From Lanius collurio (Eukaryota; Chordata; Aves; Passeriformes; Laniidae): a stretch of DNA of 64,000 bases. This document shows, one piece after another, positions 51,501 to 62,080 of the stretch (positions are counted from its first letter, which is position 1; each line of letters opens with the position of its first letter). Location: the NCBI GenBank assembly GCA_020086605.1, contig JACBWW010000018.1:16004824-16068823 (forward strand). The letters are read 5' to 3'. The notes beneath the pieces were generated by a model. That model was not told the origin of the DNA. It saw only the letters and a program-made list of their open reading frames with translations, and did no database searches. The translations under genes were made by a program, and so were the position numbers.

Positions 51501-54389
51501 ATCTTATGAATCAAAAATAATTTATGAAATTATTATGCTTCCTTCTTTGTAAGCTATTTAAGATGAACAGACATCATACCTGGAGAGAAAATGACAGAAA
51601 CACATTGACATAGGAGTCAAATGTCAAATGATCATAAACTGCAATTCACTTAGATTTATTGCAGGAGACAAATATGGGACAAACAAGATTTACAAGGAGT
51701 GGGATTGTGTGTAACATTTAGTCAAATCTTACTTTAGTATCTGACATAATTAACTCGTCTCTCCTGTTACCTGCTGTTTAATCTGGGGATGTTTTGTTGT
51801 GTCACTAGGAGAGAGAAAAAGCCATATTGCAGTGATTAAAAAGAGGTACATATTCTTTCTTCCTATTGAGGGCTTGTGGTTGCAGATTCATTGAAATATG
51901 CAAAATGCTCTCAGATCTCTGCCAAATCCAGATCCCTGCTGTGCCCCACAGTGGGCTCCTGTGTAATGCTGGGAACTGCAGCGTGTACAGTTTTTTTATT
52001 TTGTTTTTTTAGGTAACATGGGGTTGTGTGCGGAAACACACATCACTTCCAATTTCCAAGTGCAGCATTGAACAGAATCAGAGGGCTGAATTGAGTCAGC
52101 TTTTCTCCACCAAATATCTCTGTTGAAATTGGTGGGACAAATTGATAATGTGGGGCTCCCCTCAGTTCCACTGGGAACAGGGCAGGTTGCTCCAAACTGC
52201 TGGTGGCTGAAAGAGAAATAGACTGAGCCAAATTCCCAGACAAGTGCATTAAACTGGGTGTTAAGGTACTGGGGTGATTAAAGAAGTCTGGATTTAGTTA
52301 GAGCATTGATTGCTGGAACATAGTTTATTAAAATGTTTTTTGCATATATTTGAAAGCTGCTTGTGAGAAGGTTGATTAAAAGCTTGGTAAAGCAGGATTT
52401 GTGATCAGTAATTCGTATTTATTGTGCTGGATTTTTATATCAGGTACAAGTATTTTATAAATATTTCATCCTTATCCCCAAAGCTTTTAAAAAAATTTTT
52501 AATGGTAGGCAAAGAAAGCTGTGTGGCAAAGAGACACTAGATTAAAACAAAATAAAAGGTATACTGTGTGTGAAGGACTAAGGTAACAAAGGCTGTGGCT
52601 GTAGAACATGCAAACAGATGTGCAAATACCAGTAAAATTACTCATAAAAGTGAGTTTACTTTTCTGCAGAGAGGAGAGATGCTCTGGGCAAAGTCGCCTT
52701 CCGGATCGTTTCAGTTCATAAATTCAGGACCTGGGACAATTCCCCGAAGATTTAGAGGCGCGAGATTTTGTGTCTTGGCGCATCTCACTGACATTTGTGG
52801 ATACAAACTTAAAAAAAGAGAGTGTCTGATTGTGTACTGAAGAAAAATAAAGCAAATACCTTTAAGGAGCTGGATAATGGAAAGAGGATCCAGAAATCCA
52901 TGTACAAACAGATCTAAAAGCACTTTGCCTAGGATTTCTGTTCATGAGAAAGGACCCCAGGGACCAGGAGAGTCTTTGGAGAGGAACCACAAATCATAGG
53001 AGATGACCAGACACAACAGAGAACAGGACTTTTCAGTGAATGCAGCAAATAAGAGTCAGAGGATATGTGAGGAAGATAAACTTTGAAAGAATGCAAATAG
53101 CTGGGAGAACATTCTCACATGGTTATCTTCAGTCATATGTTCTGTTACATGTAGGCAACAAAGGAGTTACTGCTGTATGTAGTCTTTGTTATCAACTTTA
53201 TGAAAGGGCAAGATCCCTCAGAATCACTGGGTTATTGTTTTTACTTGTTATTTATTGCGATGCAGGGTTTCAGAACCCAAATGAGCAGGAAGAACATCTT
53301 ACACTGTAATTCACAACGGTATTTCTTGATTATGCTAATTACACAAAAAGAGTAAAAACAGGTGCAGATGGAAACATTTTGGAAAGAGTTGGGTGGCTAA
53401 AAGTGAAATCTAAGCAGCTTCCTTCTGTTTCCAAAGAGGCTGCAATGTCAAGGTTGTTTTATGGAAGTACATTGTATGTGTTTGGCCTAGCACTACATCC
53501 CAAGGTCTCTGAATGCCTGGGAATGCTCACTCAGCCTTGGATTACTGTGAATAGGAGAGATATCACAAAAGGGACTGACCCAGCAGTAGAGATAGGCTGG
53601 TCCCTCCCTGCTCTAAACCTTCATTTCAGGAACAGGATGACATCCTACACCCAAAAATACTGTAATTCATCTTGAAAGTTGCTGGGTGTCACTTCCCATC
53701 TCTTTAAATTCAAAGACTGCTGATTTCCTGATAGAGCCTCTTGAATCAGTCTTGGAATACAAACAATTGATGACGTGAATACCAGAAATTGTCTTTTTAC
53801 CTTCGTCATGTTGGCTGCAAACCTCACTGCTAAGAGGCTGCTGGGAGAGAGAGCTCAGGGCAGTCTGCCTTGGTAATTCTTCCCCACCAGCACAGGTTGC
53901 TTCCTGAGCCAGGAATCCGAGTCATGGCAGCAGAGCCATTGCCTCTGTGTCCTGCTTGGCATCTTGTCTTGATGAACAGTGGAAGATCCGTCCTCCATGT
54001 GTAGAATTTGAGCCTGCATGGCAAAGATTCATGTTAGTTCTAAGTAGTCATCTCGAGGTTCTCCCAGACATGACCATATAATAAGTAATGGCATTCAGTG
54101 GATAAATCTGATGTGATTGAGGTTTGTAGCTCCTCTGAAGTTGCTCATTACGCTTGAGTCTTGCAAAGAAATCGATACAGTTTATTACACCTCCAGGTGG
54201 AACTTGCTGTTTTGGCACCTCACAAGGTCTGCTAGGCACTCGTGCAGGCACGGAGGAAACCAGCTCTGCTGTGATCCTCTGCAGTGTAAGCAGGTGCCAG
54301 CACAGGAATGGGGACAATACCTGCATGGGCAGAAGGTGGGACACAGGCATTGCTGCATAAGAAACCACTGTGTTTGGTCTCAGTCTTCC

Positions 54390-54473
54390 AATTAAGATAT
54401 TTCAAAGATATTGATATATCAAAGAAATGTCAATTAAGATATTTCAAAGATATTGATATATCAAAGAAATGTC
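54390..54473. repeat. Perfect tandem duplication, 2 x 42 bases
   Basis: Positions 54390-54431 and 54432-54473 are identical. The unit begins AATTAAGATATTTCAAAGAT and ends ATATCAAAGAAATGTC, with an internal GATATATC palindrome. Perfect identity of the two copies suggests a recent slippage or duplication event, or a polymorphic two-copy minisatellite. An assembly artefact is also possible. Confidence 0.97.
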
Positions 54474-57400
54474 ATGTTCCCTTTGTTTTCCATCATTGTA
54501 CTGTCTATCCCCAACCGTTCTGTGCTCTGTCCTGATTTTTACTACTAAAATACTTTGCCCTGCTTTTATCTGTATTTTTCTGCTTGTATATTGCTCAGCA
54601 GTGTGAAAAAAATCCTTATTTAGTGTGCTTATTCTGTTGGATATCATTGCCTGTGTCCTTCAGTCTGCAGTTAAATGTTTTATCTTATACATGCTGTGTG
54701 AATTCTGTCCTCAGTATTTAGTGTTTTTCCCTCAGGAGAATTCCTCCCTTGAGTAAGTGTCCAACTTAATGGTGCAGTAGTACCACTTGCACAGAAGAGC
54801 TCTTTCATTCTTCTCCAGAGTTATTGCATCAGGTTTTAAGGTAGTTTTCAGGACAGGTGTAGGTAGTAGGTGCCTTCTGGGTGGCAGCATCTTGTGTCAC
54901 AAGGTGATGAAGAGCTGCTGTGGGTTTGCTCAGGACAGGAAACTCGTTATGTTGCTCCGCCTCAGTGATGTGATATGTTCTGTGAGGTCTGGAGACCTGA
55001 TTGATGCCAACACAGTTGTCTCCAGCTCATGGGACTTTAGAAGTTGGGAGAACACCACCAGCACAAAGATCTCCCCATGCTCCCATGGGAGAATTGGCCT
55101 TCCTGCTCTCCTGAGAGCCTGAGATTGCCTCATGCTGACCAAGAGCCATCTCTGAGCATCCCCTTCAGATGTGGGGGGCTTGTGCTGGTTTGTGTGTAAA
55201 ACTCAGGGTTCTGTAATGCACAGCGCAGGAAGTGCCGCCTTATGAAGATGTCCTGACTTTGTTTTGAGATATAAAAGGTGGCTTTTAAATTCTGTTAAGT
55301 GGTTTAAGGATGTTGCTAGATTTATTAGCTGCTGCAGACAAAAATTTTATGCAATTCACATGAAAGACCTGCTTTCAGCATTTAATTTAGTAATAGATAT
55401 AGTCTCCTCATAATTCTGAAACTATTTTAAGAATTGCTGATGACTCATGGAAAACTCTAGAAAATACTTCTGCTTTTCATCTTCACTTGTCCTTTGTTGC
55501 ACTTAAGATGAGTCTTGTTTTGGACCTCACCTAGAGCCTGTCCCAAATTGGTTTGTAAAATTGTAGTTGTCTCAGTAACATTCAGTTGATGCAAGAGACA
55601 AAAATGGCCAAAGGTCAGGGTAGCTGACAGGAGTAAAACCGTGCTTTAAGAGTTATGTTGTTTTGGATTTTAGACTTATTGATGTCCAACACTGACCTTT
55701 AAACTTAAAGATAAAAAGAAGAAAGTAACAAAAACCCTGTTATGCTTTATTTTTGTGAAAAACTCTGAGTATTTTTTGATTCTCTTGGAACTGCTGAAGG
55801 CATCACTTTGCACTGTCACCATTCCTGTCAGTGGTTTCTCAGATACTTCTGGAAGTTGAAGAAGTGCCTAGACTTTCAGTATGGGGAGAGTTAACATTTA
55901 GAGATGGTTTTGGTTTTATTTTTCTCCCTTCTCTTGTGATCTCATGCTGGTTCTGAGCTTGGAGTAACTGGGGCCAATCTCTGTTCTGCTCATGTTGAGG
56001 ATTTGGTCCATCTCCCAGCTCCTGAGTTTGAGCAGTTAAATGAGAAAAGTCACAGCTTTTATTATATTTACATCAGCCCAGTTCCTTAAGGAGACGATGA
56101 AGACTGAAGGTTTTAATTGCAGCACTTCTGCGGTCTGGTGCTGACACACTGCATGTGCCATCTCCCTCTCTTTGCCATGTGAATGTTAAGGGTCTGACCT
56201 TGGCCACCTCTCTGGGTGCTACAGATCCCCAGAAAGGTGACCAAGCATAGTTCAAAGAAGAACTGAAATTTCTTGAAACCTTGGCCAGGCTGTTCCTGAT
56301 GGTCTCAAAATCTCTCTGTGGCTTGTGGCTGAAGTGGGTTGTTTCTGTGGGATGTTTTTCACACAAACCAGCAGCAGAGGGGTTTGGTAAAATGTAGCAT
56401 TTCTTGGATTATTACTCTTTAGAGGTGCTTGTTGTTTGTTTGGGCAGGCAGTTTTTCCTTTTTGAAGTTGTTGCAACATTTACTAAGTGGATGAAAATGT
56501 TTGGATGGAAAAGTTGCTGCTCTGTGCCCTGGGGACTTGTCCTGCTCTTGAGATACAGGATCTGATCCTTTTGCCAGAGTCTTCTTGTGAGGTTATGTCA
56601 AGGAAGAGACCTTTAGAGAAGGAAAAAGCTATTACTTGCTCAGGAAAAGGGTGCAATTAGTTGCATTTCAGTTGGCTAAAGGGCCACCATGTGATAATTT
56701 AAAAAATTTGGTTTCTTGGTAAACAAGTTAATGGATTTATGCTCAGTTGCACTGAGTCTTCAAAAAACAAAATGGTCCTAGGGCACACAAGTAAAATTTA
56801 AGCACTTTCCTTGTTATTTTAAAATAAGTAAAACACAGTTAGGTTTTTTGAACAACAGCTTGGCTTTCTTTGGCGGAAGAGTAACCTCAGCTGAGAATTA
56901 AAGCCACCCACCTTTGTCTTCAGGCTCCAGAACAGACAAATAACTTGTTCCTTTTGTGGTTCCACTTTTATTTTTTATTAAACTCTTCTCCTCCACTTCT
57001 CGATCTTGCACTTTCTTTGCTTTCCCACTTGCTCTTTTCTCCTCATCAGTCATTCTGTTTTCTCTATTTTCTTCTCTCTCTACCCCAAGACAGTTGCTTC
57101 TGTAACCCTTGAGCTGTGGATGTTCAATACATGTGCCAAAGAGAAGCAGAAATATTTGGGTCAGGTCCTCCGTTTTAAAGGCATGTGTTAAAGGCCTGTG
57201 ATGGCCCCTACCTGGTTCCAGCAGCTTCCTCAAGTCTTGGTGCCAATTTCTGCTTCAGTGCAACTTACATTACTTTTATGTCCACCTTTTTATGGTCTGC
57301 AGCCCCTCTGGCTGGCCCTTCTGTAACTGGGACCCTCCGTGGCAGATACTCCCCCCTGATGAAGACTCATGGTCTTCTGTAGCACTGCCAATAGCAACAA

Positions 57401-57483
57401 AACATGCATGTCGGCTAAAGGCCTCATTTCTCTCTCTTTATGCATGTTTTTCATACTTTTGCAAGGTGCTAAATATTGCTTAG

Positions 57484-57492
57484 CAGGTAAGA
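57484..57492 (+). promoter_or_regulatory. Candidate recursive splice junction (CAG directly followed by GTAAGA)
   Basis: A pyrimidine-rich tract (about 57424-57460), a branch-point-like GCTAAAT and then TTAGCAG are immediately followed by the donor-like GTAAGAG, 12 kb into a 16.5-kb intron. Such zero-length junctions can split removal of long introns. One such 8-base match is expected by chance in a window this size, so support is weak. Confidence 0.2.
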
Positions 57493-58225
57493 GTAACAGC
57501 ATGATACCCCCAGGGCTGTGAAATGGGAAAGAGCTGTAATTATTTGCTGCAAGAGTTGGGTCTAAGCAGGGAACAGCTTGGGACTGCCTTGAACTCTTGG
57601 CAGCAGGTGGGTAGTTGGCTGTTTTCTGGATAGAGCAAACACTTTGCAATTTACTCTGAACTCTTCTGTATCTCACTGAAGGGTGAAGACAGTGTGGGAA
57701 ACAGAGGTTAATACAAAAACCCTTGGTATTTGATTTTAAGTTGACTTAACGCGTTTGCTCATGTTTGACTTCCCTTCTGAGAATGATGATGCTTGAAGAT
57801 GAGATGGAAAAAAACAGGAGTGTGTCTGCATGGTAGAGAAATACTTTCTGATGTTTTGTCCTTGAAGAGCTGCACTTTTAAGTTATATGGCCCTAAAATT
57901 CACATATGCTACAGTATGAGCTTGCTTGGTCTCTGGATTTGTGCTGTGCTTAGCAGGGTCGCTGAAGACAGGGAAGAGGGATTTGCTTCCTGTGTGTTCC
58001 CTCACATACTGTTCAAATGCGTTCAACTCAACTTTCTAATTCCAGGGGCAAATGCTTGATGTGACCTGCTGGGTTGGCAGTTCTTATGAAGCATTTACAG
58101 GCTGAAAATGCCTTTTGCTTCTCTTCCAGCTCCTTCTTACTAATCCCTTTTTGTTTGTAATTTTTTCAGTAAAGAAAGAGAGAAGTTCTCTGAACTGTTT
58201 TGTCATAGAGAATGAGATCATCAGC

Positions 58226-58253
58226 AAAAAAAAATGAAAAAAAAAAAAAAAAA
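58226..58253. repeat. A-rich run interrupted by TG
   Basis: Nine A, then TG, then 17 A. No retroposon body was recognised upstream, so it is listed as a simple repeat. Confidence 0.9.
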
Positions 58254-60158
58254 GGGAACAGCTTGTTCTTTGTTCTTCTGCAAGGTGTCACTGCTCTCTT
58301 TTGATTTTAGCGTCATATCAACGCACATGAGATTTTGGGGTGGGTTCAAACAAGCCAGATCCTCAGCTCGAGGAGCCAAATCTTCTCCAAAACAACTGGG
58401 GGAGACCTGCCTTTCATGACTCTGTCACTTGGTGAGCTCTGAGAGGGGATTCAGGCTTCCAGAAAGTTGGCAGGACACAGGCCCATTCTGTTCTGCCATT
58501 CTCACAGCCACATGATGGTAAATAAAAAGGGAAATTGTCCTCTCTGCATGTGGCATCACAACTGTGTTGTTTGCAGTAAGATGACAACAAATCCCATCCT
58601 GCTGGCACAGAGCACTGGCCCAAGAGGAGCTTGGGTGGCTGAGTGCCCAACCCTTTCCCTTTCTACTTGCAGATCTCAGGAGAGCTCCTCATTGCAAAAG
58701 GCCTCTTTGCTGGGTTTTGCAATGCCGTGGTGTAATTTCAGACAATGCTCTTGTCTCCCATACATCTCTGTCACCACATCTCTGTAGCTGCAGAAAGGAG
58801 CTAATAGGGTTCAGCTGGTTAACAAAACATGCATTGCTTGATTCTAAACTGCATTCCCTGTTGCTAAACATCTCCCAAGAGCAGCTTTGAAGCAGTAGAG
58901 TTTGAATGGCACAACAGTTTTGCACCCACTCTCAGATAAAATTATTTTAAATGAAAGAGTCCCAGAGATCCTGAGTGAAAGAAGCCTTCCAAGTGCCTTC
59001 AGCATTTTTCATTGCAGTAGATGCTCCCTGCAGCTCTTGCTTTAATGGCAGCATACGAAATGTCTGGCTTAATCTCCTGTACGTTTTTATGCAAATTCCT
59101 TTTAAAATACCCTAACCTGAAACTGGTAGCGTATACCTAGCTTAAGGGGTTGTTGTGCAGCTTTAACTTCTCTGTAAGACAATTTGGGATTAAATAAATC
59201 TGTAGTTTGTAAAAGTACTTGTTTCTCTAAGAAATTTAGGATATAAATAGTCTATCACAATGGAGAGCTACATGGCAAGGTTTGAAGCCTCTCTTTGCTG
59301 GAAAAGTAGATTTTTTTCATCAAAATGGAGGCCAAGTAGACCATGTGTAGTAGCCTATGGTGTGTGGTCCATGTGGTGCCCAGCCTTTACCCCTTTCCTC
59401 TGATCTCTTTGACCAATACTTTTTCACTCCATGATTGCTGGTTAAATTATCTTTTCCTTTCGGGCTACTTCTTCTCTCTTTTTCTTTTTTTTTTTCCTTG
59501 AGAAATAACATGAGACTTACAATGTGAAAGGTACCTTTTGTGACTGTGTCATTAAAATTAATGAGACTAGAAAAACAGTTTGTGGACCTGAAACAGAATT
59601 CTACTGAATAGTATTTCCCTACCTACAATGCTCTTTCACTTTGATTAGCAAATAAACCAGGAGAGAGCACCAGGCAGGTATTCCTGTGCAGGCTTAGGCT
59701 GGTATTTTGTCTAGCACATTCAAAAGCAATGATTTGAGAGAAATCAGATTGGTTGATCACTGTGCTGTATCTTCAAGTTCTCTTGGTCTGAATATTTTGG
59801 GGGTGAGGGAAATAGGGTGATTCATACATGAGGAAGACAAACCCAAGAGCTGCCAGTTTGCATTATGTCAATGTATGTAAGAAAATATTTAGATAGAATT
59901 TCCATTAAAAGTTCAAAAGCAAGGGGCTCACGCTGACCCTGGCTTTTAGAAGCTCTGGTGGGAAACCTGAATGAAATTTAACTCTGCTCAGTATGTTTTC
60001 ATTGGCTGACTCCATGTTTTATTATCTCATGCAATGAGATCTTTCTTGGTTTGTCGATTTTCTATCGAGGACAAAAAGTTCATGTATGTAGCAGTGCACA
60101 TATTGAATTAAAGAGCGATTAAAGGCATGATGTAATGATCCCCTCTCCTTTTCCTTTA

Positions 60159-60199
60159 GTCAATATTTGCCTGCAGGGTCAATACATTACAATATTGAC
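60159..60199. promoter_or_regulatory. Candidate regulatory cluster: ONECUT-like sites and inverted repeat
   Basis: AGTCAATATTTG at 60158 onward reads on the minus strand as ATATTGACTAAA, a good fit to the ONECUT/HNF6 consensus (ATTGAYTWW). Positions 60178-60184 (GTCAATA) and 60193-60199 (TATTGAC) form a perfect inverted repeat with an eight-base spacer, giving two further related sites. TTCAATATT follows at about 60209. Clustering of related motifs in a repeat-free stretch suggests an enhancer, but this is motif reading only. Confidence 0.35.
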
Positions 60200-61967
60200 T
60201 TCAAAGTATTCAATATTTTTTTACCTTCTGCGTGTGTTGGCTTCGAGTGTCTGTAATATTAAACCTGTTGGTTGAACTGTTGGTCTAAGACTTACTGTCT
60301 AAGTAGTTTCAGGCTTGGATGCCTAATCCATGTAGAGCAGCTTTCAAGGCATGTGATAATATCACAACACAGCTGTAGGCAGCTTTCTGAGGTGAACCAT
60401 TTAATCTGCAGCCTTTGCTCCCAGCTTCCTGACGAGTGGTGGAATTTGTCCCTTGGTGTGCGATGGGATTATTGCCTTCTCTCCCTGCTGCCATCATATT
60501 TAGTCTCTGCAGGCCCTTCCAGTGACTGGAGGTTATGTGGGCACATCTAAACCCCAGCCCTCCTGCTTTCCCTGTGCGTTTCTGCTGCCGTTACATCTGT
60601 ACTCTGTCAAGTGCACAAAAGCTGCTCAAAAGGCAAGATTACACTTAATGTACTCACAGTGCTGTGCAAACATGGCTTAATAAAATTAAAATCGTTATGA
60701 AGTCAGCAGTTGTGCAGGGTGGGCTGGTGCTCATTTCCCTGAGTTCCTAGCTGGGGCACAGTGGGCTGGGCGGCTCCCCCTAATACGAGGCTGAACCTTC
60801 TCATGCTTCCTCTTCATCTGTTACCATTTCCACTCTGCTGAAATCCTGTGCTGGTATCCATCAGAAGGGCACACAGGCACATGTACTGCTTAATGACAAC
60901 AGCTACGAACCATTTATCCTTCAAAAACGTGACACTCGAGAGAAGGGCTTTGATAATGTTCTTTGTGAAGTGTATAAATAAACAGGATTTTCACCATCGT
61001 GGGATCTTATTACTTTGTCTCTTCAAAAAAATTAAGGAAAGAAAAAATATTTATAGATACTGAGAGGTTAGTGAATTCCTCTAAAGAACCAAGTGTTATA
61101 ATTAGGAACCCGCTGCACTTAGAACTATGCTGCAAATAAGCACCTCAAATCCAGCCTAGTCCTTCCAGAGAAAACAAAGGTCAATATGCTGCTTTGAGGA
61201 TTAGCACACCAGAATTTCTTGGACCCAGGTACTAATTACTTCCAAAGCTGAGTATGATCACTACTTCCAAATCCGAATTACTGCCAAAACCTCATGATAA
61301 ACCTCAGTGGTACGTCTCTCTAGCCTAACTTTTGACTTAAGATGCTTTTAAACTGGACTCTAATTAAAAGATAAAAAGCCAAATCTGAAGGAAAGGCAGG
61401 GTAACAGTGGAAATATTTTTCTAGTGGAAAGCTGCACTTCTACGTAGCCTGATCCAAAGTCATTGAAGACTTCCCATGTCCCCAGCAGCAATTTGGGCTC
61501 AACCTGGGCGAAGTGGGAAGAAGTGCAGTTCTGAGAACCCAAAAACATGTGTGACTGCTCCATACCGGGAAAATGAGATCCTCCGTTGCCTGTGTGCTTG
61601 TGAGGTGGAGTCCTGTCTTTCTGTCATGCTGTTGACTGACAGCAAAGGGATGAAGACTGGGCTCGGTATTGCAAGCTCCTAGTTGCAAAGACTTATCCAC
61701 ATGATTTTGAAAGGTTTTCACATTTCCACCACTGTGCTTTAGGATTCGCTTCTATCTATATTCAATCATATGTTGTAGCCACAGTGGTGGTGAATTTGAG
61801 TGTCCTGAGAGATTTTCATCCCAGGTGGAAGAAGTGGAAAGAAGTATCAGTTTTGTGATATTCTGGCATAAAGCAAAAAGGTCGCAGTAGCACTGGGGGA
61901 GGGGAGTCAGAGTTAAATATGTCAGCAGTTCAGTTCTACTCACAACCTATCAACTTTGCAATTGCAG

Positions 61968-62080
61968 GGAACTTGGAAGTGGGAGTCCACATCGCAGATG
62001 TGAGCTACTTCGTACTGGAAGAAACAGCACTGGATAAAGTAGCGAGCGAAAGGGCCACCAGTGTCTATCTGGTGCAGAAG
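61968..62080 (+). CDS. DIS3L2: DIS3L2 coding exon F: RNB catalytic core, continued
   Basis: This 113-base exon has acceptor TTGCAG ending at 61967 and consensus donor GTAAGG from 62081. Its first two bases complete the glycine codon split after exon E and it ends on a codon boundary. The product reads [19 protein letters not shown], then [30 protein letters not shown] is a hallmark of eukaryotic RNB domains, directly after the catalytic acidic cluster, and ATSVYL leads into the helix that lines the RNA channel. Similarity to vertebrate DIS3L2 is close, with changes mostly in the exposed LEETALDKV segment. The remaining RNB exons and the S1 domain must lie beyond the window. Confidence 0.98.

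Larger units (their letters stand above)
45511..61967 (+). other. DIS3L2: Intron of DIS3L2, 16.5 kb
   Basis: This is the largest complete intron in the window, from GTATGA to a pyrimidine-poor acceptor (CAACTTTGCAATTGCAG). It contains a perfect 42-base tandem duplication (54390-54473), an A-rich run (58226-58253), a CAG/GTAAGAG junction that resembles a recursive splice site (57484-57492), an octamer motif near 59089 and a repeat-poor stretch at 60000-61080 that may hold regulatory sequence. No recognisable CR1 was seen. The longest open frame of the window (188 codons, 49897-50463) lies here but resembles no known protein. Confidence 0.88.
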
